In this document: one piece after another, positions 49,401 through 53,803 of the stretch
How the letters are laid out: the number at the start of each line of letters is the position of its first letter
How positions within the stretch are numbered: position 1 is the first letter of the stretch
From: Antedon mediterranea
Taxonomy: Eukaryota; Echinodermata; Crinoidea; Comatulida; Antedonidae
Assembly: GCF_964355755.1 (NCBI RefSeq)
Contig: NC_092670.1
Span: forward strand, 31,419,795-31,483,794
Reading direction: 5' to 3'
Length of the DNA stretch: 64,000 bases
Notes under the pieces: generated by a model
Told to the model about the DNA's origin: nothing
The model's database searches: none
Seen by the model: the letters and a program-made list of their open reading frames with translations, nothing else
Made by a program: the position numbers and the translations under genes

Positions 49401-50742
49401 ATTCCTGTCACCAATACCAAAATACAATATATACCAACATACCTACTGCCAGCAATACCAATACTGCCACCAATACCAACCGACTAATTCCTGTACCAAT
49501 ACCAAAATACAATACATACCTACTGCCAGAAATACCAATACTGCCACCAATACCAACCAACCAATTCCTGTCACCAATACCAAAATACAATACCAACATA
49601 TCTATTGCAACCAATACCAACACATTAATTTATTTATTATTATTTATTTTATTTTATTAAGTTGTATTTAAATTTGCTTTTTATTCTATTTTGAATTGGT
49701 TATAATTACTAAGTAATAATTATTTAATTAAGCAATGCAAACCATGCATGATGCATGAACTGGTATTCTGAATACAGAGAACACTAGTACATAAACAGGA
49801 ATAACTACCATACTGAAACCATCCCAATAAAGAACACATTGTTTGAGTCAGGGACAGATCCAGGGGTAGCGCTGGGGGCCACTCTTCCACACCCTTCTTG
49901 AGAGCTAATATGAAATGAACTACTTTTAATATCTATTTTTATCAGAGTTAGTGCTTCCCCTGGATCCACCCGGTTAGCCTGTGGTACTGTCATGTAATGG
50001 TAGCTTTTTTTTGGGATGGTATTTCATTGAAATGATACTATACAAATGCTTTATGTGTAACAACAATAATCCACAGTTTCCATAAATCTGTCTCGTTAAA
50101 ACCAAAGAGATGTAACAAATCCTTTCCCTGGTTAAGCTGCTTTCACATCATGTTCAGATTGGGTGTCCGGCACCCTCAGTAAAATATCGCGCAAGGTCAT
50201 TCAAGCTCACAAAAAGAAACAAATTGCTTGATCTATTGCTCCAAATTCGGAGCCTGAATTAGATATTGATTCAAATTGTACTATTTTGGTGTGAACAATC
50301 CTATGCTTTACCACTGACCTATTTTTTTACTATAATTTTCTCGGGGCACTGGACCAAATCTGGGCTCCATGTGAAAGCAACTTAAGACCATGATATTGCA
50401 GCAGTACTCTGTTCAGTTTTTAACTTTAAAAAATGTCAATCCTAAATTCAGCAAGAGTTAAAAAGACATATTTGCAATCATCATATGAATTTGAAATACT
50501 TTTTACCACACTATTAGACTGTTTATGGAAACTAATTTTCAATACTAACACTTTCAATAAATAACCTACAGTATTTTTTTTCTGTGTTTGTAACGATCAC
50601 TTATTCTTTTTTCTTTTTACAGTGTGGTTTCTTTGAACGAAGAACTATGAACTACAAGTATGCGTCAGTAGAACAAAAACCTGGGAAAAATGGAAGGACA
50701 GAAAAGACTTATTTACCAAATAATGAATTCTACAAAACGTAA
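1..50742 (+). CDS. Integrin alpha subunit, 5'-partial, 23 exons joined
   Basis: Cell-surface receptor subunit that pairs with a beta integrin to bind matrix or cell ligands. The exons join in phase to 977 codons plus stop. Residues 1-390 are FG-GAP propeller blades (VGVPG, VAGAP, VVGAP, VAVGAP, LLIGAF strands; one intact metal loop DLNGDGLDD). Residues 390-895 are thigh and calf domains with paired Cys. RRSKR at 788-792 is a furin-type heavy/light chain cleavage site. A transmembrane helix lies at about 913-937, followed by CGFFERR at 939-945 and a 32-residue tail. No I (VWA) domain interrupts the visible propeller. Human alpha chains are about 1050 residues, so roughly 80-120 N-terminal residues, including the signal peptide, are upstream. 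The cleaved, I-domain-free form is shared by RGD-binding and laminin-binding alphas; I cannot assign the subfamily. The exon list follows; all splice sites are GT/AG. Confidence 0.95.
1722..2225. repeat. Tandem duplication, about 162-172 bp units
   Basis: The block from TTGTTGAACCAGCACC through GTACCAGTATTTTATTTGTG occurs at about 1901-2040 and 2063-2210. A further copy of the 3' part is at about 1722-1790. The units differ by small indels. Confidence 0.8.
1790..1885 (+). mobile_element. 96-bp truncated retroposed insertion with 11-bp target duplication
   Basis: Flanked by ATGTTATGTAT at 1779-1789 and 1886-1896. From 1794 it is near-identical to the minus strand of the 23521-23660 element (GAGAAACTCAACAGTTC onward). 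A paralogous copy of the host sequence at about 2036-2066 lacks the insertion. It is 5'-truncated, close to the predicted ribozyme cleavage site of the longer copy. Confidence 0.7.
2320..2640. repeat. AGGCCTA palindrome cluster
   Basis: Dense runs of TAGGCCTAG/CTAGGCC, some overlapping, around 2385-2580, with the small hairpin GGCGGATCTCCGCC. The same motif recurs in the minisatellite at 3359-4170 and upstream of the second gene (58180-58220). Confidence 0.7.
3359..4170. repeat. 20-bp minisatellite array
   Basis: About 40 head-to-tail copies of ACTTACACATATTTAGGCCT with point variants (AGGCCC, extra ATT, units lacking AGGCCT). Variant units are themselves clustered, suggesting higher-order duplication. 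It is unrelated to a CRISPR array because no unique spacers separate the repeats. Confidence 0.97.
6340..6507. mobile_element. MITE family B (pogo/Tigger-like ends)
   Basis: Ends CAGGTAACTCCCCCAATACC and (inverted) GGTATTGGGAGAGTTGACTG, flanked by TA on both sides. No coding capacity. Related copies are at 40521-40757 and 62547-62689. Assignment to pogo/Tigger is inferred from the CAGT..CTC..TTA-type ends and the TA target. Confidence 0.75.
7335..7612 (-). mobile_element. tRNA-derived SINE, minus strand, 5'-truncated
   Basis: Reverse complement of the SINE at 19335-19650: B box region, then GAGTGAGTGAG, TTCTACCACCAGAACC (plus-strand sense) and the GACTGAAGAGGT tail. Homology stops inside the tRNA head, so the A box is missing. 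Confidence 0.8.
9018..9125. repeat. Short tandem repeat, about 22-24 bp
   Basis: Five consecutive units of CTGGATTAAGCC followed by a T-rich spacer (CTTTTTG or ATTTTTT). Confidence 0.85.
14387..14578 (+). CDS. Integrin alpha exon b, propeller
   Basis: Acceptor TTTTTACAG, donor GTAAGT, phase 0 to 0. It begins ICAHRYKYE and continues with GKCYQI, a FCSG cysteine and YGYCQAGTG. This is the conserved cysteine-rich propeller segment of integrin alphas. It follows exon a directly after a 14.3-kb intron. Confidence 0.95.
15286..16021 (+). mobile_element. piggyBac-type element, internally deleted
   Basis: Bounded by TTAA on both sides with inverted ends TTAACACTTTCACCGCC and GGCGGTGAAAGTGTTAA. TTAA targets are the mark of piggyBac. 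A subterminal hairpin (AAAGACGGAAATTTCCGTCTTT-type) lies at 15303-15372. A short in-frame remnant at about 15507-15610 reads DEAIAEIFADSDSENEYLLS, like the acidic N-terminus of piggyBac transposases. The catalytic core is missing, so it cannot move by itself. It abuts an end of MITE family A at 16020. Confidence 0.8.
16779..16941 (+). CDS. Integrin alpha exon c, propeller
   Basis: Acceptor TTATTCAG, donor GTGAGC, phase 0 to 1. It encodes KYMAVGVPGVNQFRGGMIAL, an FG-GAP strand (usual form lllGaPGs..WkGt), then a variable loop ending QQSYSG. Confidence 0.93.
18429..18566. mobile_element. MITE family A copy 1
   Basis: AAGCTCTGTTTACACTATCA at the left and GTTTGATATGCAGACAGAGCTT at the right form imperfect inverted ends. 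About 138 bp, non-coding. Confidence 0.8.
18716..18929 (+). CDS. Integrin alpha exon d, FG-GAP blade with metal loop start
   Basis: Acceptor TTTTTTAG, donor GTAAGC, phase 1 to 2. With exon c it reads YSGLSMSIGKF, the usual Y.GySv..G.f. It then has FFVAGAPRSETKGAVTIFY and ends in DLNGDG. The first loop (KNTSAGEDPNF) lacks the regular DxDxDG calcium pattern; the second (DLNGDGLDD, completed by the next exon) has it. Confidence 0.94.
18971..19117. mobile_element. MITE family A copy 2
   Basis: Best-preserved copy. AAGCTCTGTCTACACTATCA is inverted at the right end as TGATAGTGTGGACAGAGCT. The interior contains ACATCACACTTTTTT and its inverted partner, so the RNA or DNA can fold along its length. 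No coding capacity. Confidence 0.85.
19335..19650 (+). mobile_element. tRNA-derived SINE, plus strand
   Basis: A tRNA-like head with A box TGGCCGAGCGGTTAAG and B box GGTTCGAGTTCG, as in Ser/Leu tRNAs, then a body of about 200 bp ending GACTGAAGAGGTCACCCAGT. The 5' GTGAGTGAGTGAG repeats pair with CTCACTCACTC after the B box. A second copy is inverted at 7335-7612. Confidence 0.85.
20116..21024. mobile_element. 909-bp DNA element with perfect 27-bp inverted ends
   Basis: CCGTATATTTCGGTGTATAA plus seven bases at 20116-20142 is perfectly inverted at 20998-21024, flanked by TA on both sides. GTATAAGACGCACC echoes of the ends recur just inside (about 20149, 20205 and 20951). It is GC-richer than the surrounding intron and contains a direct repeat of about 70 bp (20568-20703). 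No transposase is visible. The TA target suggests a Tc1/mariner-type or similar mobiliser. Confidence 0.85.
20568..20703. repeat. Direct repeat inside the 909-bp element
   Basis: Two adjacent units of about 66-70 bp begin ACCATGTGGCC and include GGGCTTGCGCT, GGGGTACGGCG and TCGTGCGTATAACTA. Confidence 0.85.
23521..23660 (-). mobile_element. 140-bp retroposed element with hammerhead-like fold
   Basis: Flanked by an 11-bp target duplication AGAACAAGAAT (23510-23520 and 23661-23671). The minus strand has CTGAGGA, an AT-rich hairpin GATCAA/TTGATT, GAAA and CGTC in hammerhead order. It also has possible stem I arms CTC/GAG and GTTGA/TCAAC around them. Hammerheads with minimal stem III are known in Penelope-like elements and metazoan retrozymes. 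Here one extra C beside stem II and the near-absent stem III leave activity uncertain. It shares 95 bp with 1794-1885. Confidence 0.6.
24984..25025. repeat. Perfect 19-bp palindrome with 4-nt loop
   Basis: ATTTCAATGATAGGGATTA at 24984-25002 is perfectly inverted at 25007-25025 around ATTG. It could form a hairpin in DNA or in the intron RNA. Confidence 0.9.
28331..28390 (+). repeat. tRNA-like fragment (SINE head or tRNA pseudogene)
   Basis: Contains an A box GTGGTCTAATGGTTAGG and B box GGGTTCGAATC, but the acceptor ends do not pair and the anticodon arm is short. Not a functional tRNA. Confidence 0.6.
28498..28588 (+). CDS. Integrin alpha exon e, FG-GAP blade
   Basis: Acceptor TTTTTGCAG, donor GTAAGT, phase 2 to 0. 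It completes DLNGDGLDDLVVGAPLHYN and continues RKEQIGGRIYIYINDGE, a typical calcium loop followed by a GAP strand. It sits alone between a 9.6-kb and a 6.2-kb intron. Confidence 0.94.
29552..30190. mobile_element. Probable DNA element with AGTCGCGTG ends
   Basis: CAGTCGCGTGCTTAGTG at the left and CGCTTCCACGCGACT at the right form short inverted ends. ACCGACCG repeats lie just inside each end, and the interior is CpG-rich (about 29700-29890), unlike the neighbouring intron. No coding capacity is visible. Confidence 0.5.
32822..32960. repeat. Degenerate tandem repeat, GCTAATGTAGAAA-like
   Basis: About seven diverged units such as GCTAATGTAGAAAACGCCA, GCTAATGTTGAAACAACC and GCTAATTTAGAAACAA follow one another. 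Confidence 0.7.
33066..33122 (-). repeat. tRNA-like fragment, minus strand
   Basis: Reading the minus strand: GTTGGTGGTCTAAAGG (A box-like) then GTGGGTACGAGTCGCACC (B box-like). No matched acceptor stem, so probably a SINE head remnant. Confidence 0.45.
34367..34532. mobile_element. MITE family A copy 3
   Basis: Left end AAGCTCTGTCTACACTATCA; right end ACTTGATAGTGCAGAGAGATCTT. The middle carries three tandem TATCACTACCATATTTG units that are single in other copies. Confidence 0.8.
34790..34904 (+). CDS. Integrin alpha exon f, FG-GAP blade
   Basis: Acceptor CACCAACAG, donor GTAAAG, phase 0 to 1. It encodes a blade ending DSMYGISIANLGDLNYDTFQ. The loop DLNYDTFQD departs from the usual DLNGDGFQD at two positions. 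Confidence 0.92.
35533..35785 (+). CDS. Integrin alpha exon g, FG-GAP blades
   Basis: Acceptor CCTTTAG, donor GTTAGC, phase 1 to 2. It encodes DVAVGAPYENYGEGAVYIYM, then TFGYSLSGGMDMDNNSFPDL and LIGAFESNEVILLR. This is the end of the propeller. The last loop DMDNNSFPD is degenerate compared with the usual DvDgNgyPD. Confidence 0.94.
35900..35923. repeat. Perfect 11-bp hairpin
   Basis: TTGTTTCGTGT, loop TG, ACACGAAACAA, in the intron between exons g and h. Confidence 0.8.
36372..36473 (+). CDS. Integrin alpha exon h, propeller-thigh junction
   Basis: Acceptor TGCTTCTAG, donor GTGAGT, phase 2 to 2. Joined to exon g it reads LLRMRPVILLKHKLNLNPDT, the conserved R.RPVi.l that links the propeller to the thigh domain, followed by a thigh cysteine. 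Confidence 0.93.
37702..37760 (+). CDS. Integrin alpha exon i, thigh domain
   Basis: Acceptor TTTTTTTTCAG, donor GTGAGT, phase 2 to 1. It reads CFTVEVTFWYECDGEYDEPV, the short cysteine-containing segment of the thigh Ig-like fold. Confidence 0.9.
38271..38443 (+). CDS. Integrin alpha exon j, thigh domain
   Basis: Acceptor ATTTATAG, donor GTAAGA, phase 1 to 0. It encodes DIKFSLHAEKTRLDLGLTSR and further thigh strands up to SYTLVFK. Confidence 0.9.
38520..38610. mobile_element. MITE family A, partial copy
   Basis: AAGCTCTGTCCAACCTAGTTTG then AGTGCAACATGCCCAAATA and ATATGGTAGTG match family A. The far end is not recognisable. Confidence 0.55.
39430..39585 (+). CDS. Integrin alpha exon k, thigh domain
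   Basis: Acceptor ATTAAAG, donor GTATGT, phase 0 to 0. It reads DNLIDILRPVPVELNVWL (compare D.lsPI.l.ln) and a proline-rich stretch ending SMKK. Confidence 0.9.
39994..40076 (+). CDS. Integrin alpha exon l, thigh-calf boundary
   Basis: Acceptor TAATTCCAG, donor GTGTGT, phase 0 to 2. It reads ADFKKDCTKDDGICTANLQV, matching the integrin motif F.kdCG.D..C..dL that starts the calf region. Confidence 0.93.
40208..40346 (+). CDS. Integrin alpha exon m, calf-1
   Basis: Acceptor GTGTATCAG, donor GTGAGT, phase 2 to 0. It encodes FRVGENFKINLDLQIKNMLE then DAYEAMVKISF, matching the calf motif vG....l.l.v.N..EdAYea. Confidence 0.94.
40521..40757. mobile_element. MITE family B copy 2
   Basis: CAGTCAACTCTCTCAATGCC at the left and GTTGGGAGAGTTGACTG at the right, with TA at both flanks. 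It has the internal TCTGGTTTTTC and GTGTTTTTAGTGG of the 6340-6507 copy. It lies in an intron between calf exons. Confidence 0.85.
40832..40915 (+). CDS. Integrin alpha exon n, calf-1
   Basis: Acceptor CATTTCAG, donor GTGAGT, phase 0 to 0. It encodes a disulfide loop ending IICDIGNPFGKGE, matching the calf motif C.lgNPf..g. Confidence 0.93.
40976..41105. mobile_element. MITE family C, degenerate copy
   Basis: TTAGGACACCATCAGGACC, AATAGGGATGTCCTTAAAT and GTGTCCCATCAATAGAGGTACAGTA resemble the family C element at 62429-62759. The left end is eroded. Confidence 0.5.
42156..42235 (+). CDS. Integrin alpha exon o, calf-1
   Basis: Acceptor CATTACAG, donor GTAAGT, phase 0 to 2. It encodes ISRRISFLGNQVQLDQAMLV and FNVSAMT, a beta-strand pair of the calf fold. 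Confidence 0.88.
43016..43099 (+). CDS. Integrin alpha exon p, calf-1/calf-2
   Basis: Acceptor ATCTTTCAG, donor GTAAGT, phase 2 to 2. It encodes TSNETMPADNFQMLVARVES and LTDVVLSA. Both ends keep the frame. Confidence 0.88.
43364..43466 (+). CDS. Integrin alpha exon q, calf-2
   Basis: Acceptor CCTCAACAG, donor GTTAGG (weak), phase 2 to 0. I chose this donor because it gives VQQNWT followed by IFNEGPG in the next exon. That fits the family motif v.H.Y.v.N.GPs exactly. An upstream GTACAG would shorten the motif. The intron that follows is only 111 bp. Confidence 0.85.
43578..43751 (+). CDS. Integrin alpha exon r, calf-2
   Basis: Acceptor TTTTTCCCAG, donor GTAATG, phase 0 to 0. It encodes IFNEGPGIVPEIQLDIQFPY, matching N.GPs.v....l.i.wP, then KWLLYLTHAPI and a Cys (NGTCLLPPN). 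Confidence 0.93.
44211..44345 (+). CDS. Integrin alpha exon s, furin cleavage site
   Basis: Acceptor AATCTCAAG, donor GTAAGG, phase 0 to 0. It encodes a low-complexity linker with KERRSKRDAIQ. RSKR fits the furin consensus R-X-K/R-R and lies where alpha chains without an I domain are cut into heavy and light chains. Confidence 0.92.
44419..44644. mobile_element. MITE family A, one half copy and one full copy in tandem
   Basis: A 3' half (GATGTCATATCACTACC to AAAGTTTAATAGTTTTAA, 44419-44484) abuts a full copy (AAGTTCTGTCTTTACTATCG at 44485 to TGTAAACAGAGCTTTA near 44644). Confidence 0.7.
45044..45169 (+). CDS. Integrin alpha exon t, light chain calf-2
   Basis: Acceptor CAATTTTAG, donor GTAAGT, phase 0 to 0. 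It contains ATARCFTITCFIGPLKGASK, the C..i.C.vg.l..g.. motif of the light-chain calf-2 domain, then SRLWNSTFIE. Confidence 0.93.
45766..45870 (+). CDS. Integrin alpha exon u, light chain membrane-proximal
   Basis: Acceptor GTTTTTTAG, donor GTAAGT, phase 0 to 0. It encodes DYKNVDTVLIKYKGMVSIKN and continues to NDKHT, the membrane-proximal ectodomain strand region. Confidence 0.9.
46028..46096 (+). repeat. tRNA-like SINE head
   Basis: TCTTGGTGGTTAACATGCTTG resembles an A box and CCAGGGTTCAATCCTG a B box. The following 80 bp are unrelated to the other SINE. Not a complete tRNA fold. Confidence 0.55.
47458..47530 (+). repeat. tRNA-like SINE head
   Basis: GTAGCTTCGTGGTTCAGATG and TGGGTTCAAGTCCTG have A/B box character. 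No full cloverleaf is apparent. Confidence 0.5.
48089..48217 (+). CDS. Integrin alpha exon v, transmembrane helix
   Basis: Acceptor TTCCCTCAG, donor GTAGGT, phase 0 to 0. It encodes LRMEVKRDFDEVIQSKPIAW and a hydrophobic helix rich in I/L with GG, ending LLLWK. The next codons must supply the xGFFxR membrane clasp, and two candidate exons do. Confidence 0.95.
48848..48961 (+). CDS. Alternative cytoplasmic-tail exon (LGFFRR)
   Basis: A strong polypyrimidine tract and ACTTCAG acceptor are followed, in phase with the transmembrane exon, by LGFFRRDASLVGF and 24 further residues to a TGA at 48959. Spliced to exon v it gives LLLWKLGFFRRD, the canonical KxGFF(K/R)R clasp. ATTAAA (48977) and AATAAA (49159) follow and could end an mRNA here. 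It could also be a cassette exon if an internal GTG-type donor (for example after DASL) is used. The last 24 residues are Cys-rich and may not be functional. The GFFRR motif and its acceptor are seen directly; its use is inferred. Confidence 0.75.
   Translation, partial: LGFFRRDASLVGFICCLHLYCKFVNANQLLGYNASIG
49171..49625. repeat. 86-bp minisatellite between the two tail exons
   Basis: ACCTACTGCCAGCAATACCA starts units at 49183, 49269, 49355 and 49441 (86-bp period) and a shortened one at 49518. Inside each unit ACCAATACC is itself repeated. Changes are few, so the expansion is recent. Confidence 0.93.
49812..50028. mobile_element. Possible MITE with nested inverted repeats
   Basis: GAAACCATCCCAA (49816) is inverted as TTGGGATGGTATTTC (50011). 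Inside it, GATCCAGGGGTAGC is inverted as GCTTCCCCTGGATC. Non-coding. No matching second copy was seen here. Confidence 0.5.
50623..50742 (+). CDS. Integrin alpha terminal exon w, cytoplasmic tail (GFFERR)
   Basis: Acceptor CTTTTTACAG, phase 0, TAA stop at 50740. It encodes CGFFERRTMNYKYASVEQKP and a basic/polar tail ending NNEFYKT. The clasp Arg is kept, but the preceding Lys of GFFKR is Glu. Tyrosines in NYKYAS and EFYK could be phosphorylated. Confidence 0.95.
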   Translation, partial: CGFFERRTMNYKYASVEQKPGKNGRTEKTYLPNNEFYKT

Positions 50743-51945
50743 ATCCAATCAGAATCAGATGAAATATTGTGCCAAATACGTATTGTAACTTAAGTTAGGT
50801 TTTTAAAAAAAAATTTAGATTCTAGAGAAGAAATTGAACAAGATGTATGTTTTGCATAAATTGTTATGTATTGATCTGGAACGTCAGATGAAATTTGTTA
50901 AATTGTAAATGAACAGAATGAAATTTAGTTCCATACATTGGCCTACTGGAGTCTTGAATGGTAACCAAAGCTTTACAGGAGATCAGCGAATAAGAGACTT
51001 CTCCTGGTAAGAGACCTGCTAAGAGAGACCGCTCCTGATAACTGATAAGAGACCTACTAAGAGACCTCTCCTGATAAGAGACCTATTTATAGATTTATCC
51101 TGCATCTACACTATGGTCTAGTTAACAAGTATGGAAGGCCAACTTTAGTAAAGTCTCACCAAGTTTAAATTTCATTTTGTTTCTTTCATGGGAGATGTAA
51201 TCTCCCTGATCTACCAAAAGTTTAATGGAAGACTTGATTTGAGATAGAAATTATTATGATCAAAGAGTCATCTGGAATAAGTTGAGAATGATTGAGAACC
51301 AGTAGTATAAACGTGATTGATTCAACGTTTTTAAAGCGTGTCACAATGATGTACTTCCAAACGTCATTTAATGCTGCAACCGCAGACGATAAAATCGTCT
51401 GTTGTGCTTCAACGAAGATGTGTTCCAAAGGATCTATGTACATGCCAAGCTGCATCAAACTTTGTGAAAGATGTGTGATTTGTAATAGTGTCGGTGCTTT
51501 CTATAAATTTATATTTCTATAAATGTGAAGGCTAAATTAAAAGTTTTAATGAAATACTATTATTTTAGAGCAGTGTAGAGCCAAAAATTGGTGTATTTTA
51601 TGTCCAATGCTGTTTTATATGTATGAAATTTAAATAATTATTGGAAACTTTAGCAAATACCAAAAACTTTTGACAATTATACCTGCTTGCATTGTATATT
51701 TTTATTGCTTTGCTGTTTATTGCAGGAATAAGTAATTTATAGATATGTTTGACAAACCATATTATTATTATTATGAAATATGAATTATCCTATTTGTTTA
51801 TAGATTTTAAATTGTAAAAAAAAATATTTATTGATAAAATTGTGAGAATAATTGTATTTTCATCAGTAAAATATCACAAATATTATGTGATATTAAATTG
51901 TATGTATTAATTAACGGTAAATAAACTCTACAACAAAACATATGT
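50743..51945 (+). other. Probable 3'UTR of the integrin alpha mRNA
   Basis: AT-rich non-coding sequence after the TAA. AATAAA at 51920-51925 is the best poly(A) signal I see. It contains a short imperfect tandem repeat at 50992-51090 (GAGACCTNCTAAGAGACC-like units). The exact end is inferred. Confidence 0.55.
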
Positions 51946-53190
51946 CTCACTAAAATAATAACAATTGCCTAGGCCTAGTCTACACTAGCAAACTTTCATT
52001 TCACTGTTGTGCATGAGTAAAAACTGGAGTAATTTTGTCCATATGCAGAATGGATCACAAAGCCTGTTACCTGAGTTCATAAAACCTCTTCAAACTATTT
52101 TGTCGAAAAGGTGCATGGTTTAACTTCTGCAAACTATTTTCTGAGGTTTTCCACCAAACTTAAAAGCTTGAGTTTGCAAACTAAAGTTTAATATTGTACA
52201 CTAGGCTGCACCAAAACTAATTAAAAGAATCCTTGGTACAAGCATGAAGCTCTGTAATTGTACAGCTCCATGGTACAATGGTGTGTATGGTGTATTGCTC
52301 ATTTTTTTAAATGATATAAATATTGGTAAGAATGTGTTTTGGTTGAGAGAGTGGGTGGGTGGGTTTATAGGGAAGGGAATACTAGTGTATTTAGCGTGAC
52401 ATGTAAATAATAGAGTGTGTGAATGTTTTATTTCTAGTAATTTTTTTAAAATGTCCATATATATGCATATAGTTTAGGAATATAGTTTTTTGTAAAGTAG
52501 ATCTCCCACCTTGATAATTGCATATGTTTTATAATGTTTAGTATTACTGTATTAATTTTATATTTAAATGAATATATGATGCATTTTTATTATTTTTAAT
52601 TTTCTTGCATGATTTTAAAATAAAGTAGTTTTTTTTTAAATATTTATAGAAATATGTAAATGAATATGAATTGAATGAGTATGCAAGTAAACTTTTGAAT
52701 TTTAATGAATGAGTAATAAACCAAATTTGAATACTCAGGATAAGAATGTAGCACAAAAAATCCTTTTCACAAAATGACAATCTATAAAAAGCACAAACAA
52801 AATTGTTTTTTTATATCAAAAATTGTTTCTTTATTTATTTTTATTCAATATTTGACATATAGGTGCATCACAAGGTAAATGAATAAAAAAAAAGTGTTAG
52901 CATCTAGGCACCTCAAGAATTAGGACAGTTTGGCATTGTAACAGCCTTAATAACCAACAATTATCCCATTTTGTTTTGTTTTTGTGTGACTGACACTGGA
53001 ATATGAAATTATCTTTATTTCTTTAACTAACTACATGAAGTATTTAACCAAATGTTATTGTATTGCAATTTTAGCTGTATTATTACCAATTACAAAATTT
53101 GACTTTCAAAAACTGAAATCCATTCCTTGATGTAGATAATGTTTATAGAATCAATTGCATAACTTTTTAATGTATTACCTAAAGAATAAA
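51946..53190. other. Intergenic AT-rich DNA
   Basis: No gene seen. The segment at about 51972-52210 has ends resembling MITE family A (TAGTCTACACTAGCAAACTTT and GTACACTAGGCTG) but is too diverged to claim. Confidence 0.5.
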
Positions 53191-53194
53191 CTAT

Positions 53195-53460
53195 TATTAC
53201 TTCATCATGAATATTCATTATTACTCTAATGAATATTCATTATTTTCTTAATGAATATTCATTATTACCTCAATGAATTTTCACTATTTTCATAATGAAT
53301 ATTCATTATTACCTCAATGAATTTTCACTATTGTCATAATGAATATTCATTATTACCTCAATGAATTTTCACTATTTTCATAATGAATATTTATTAATAT
53401 TCCAATGAATTTCATTATTTCCTAATGAATATTAACTATTACAATATTTATGAATCTTTA
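53195..53460. repeat. Tandem array built on AATGAATATTCATT palindromes
   Basis: Alternating AATGAATATTCATTATT and AATGAATTTTCACTATTTTC units, the pair repeating at about 58-60 bp at least three times, with diverged units at both ends. Confidence 0.88.
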
Positions 53461-53803
53461 TTTATTTTTACATTGTGTTATATTTGTTTATAATTAATAT
53501 TTATGAATATTCATTAATATAGTATGATAAAATATTATGTAACTAAATTTCAATCAAAATCATTCCAAAGAAACAAAAACTCCAAAATAAAACTTTGGCA
53601 TTTGTTTTTATAAACCTCCTAGACAAATCTATCAATATTTTAATCTTGATTCAATTTAATGATGTCTTTCTTCATATTTTGTTATAAAATCATATTTTAG
53701 AGGGCCAAATTATGCAAAGAGTTTGTACATTTTCTTTTATCTAAAAACTGTTTTGTGTATTATTAATCTAGATCATTAAAAAAAATCCCCTGTCAGGAAT
53801 ATG

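Noticed and set aside
49408-49623. Minus-strand ORF with repetitive IGIGG/LVLVA composition
   Set aside because: It is a translation of the 86-bp minisatellite.
51972-52215. Another MITE family A copy
   Set aside because: Only the ends vaguely resemble the family; too diverged to claim.
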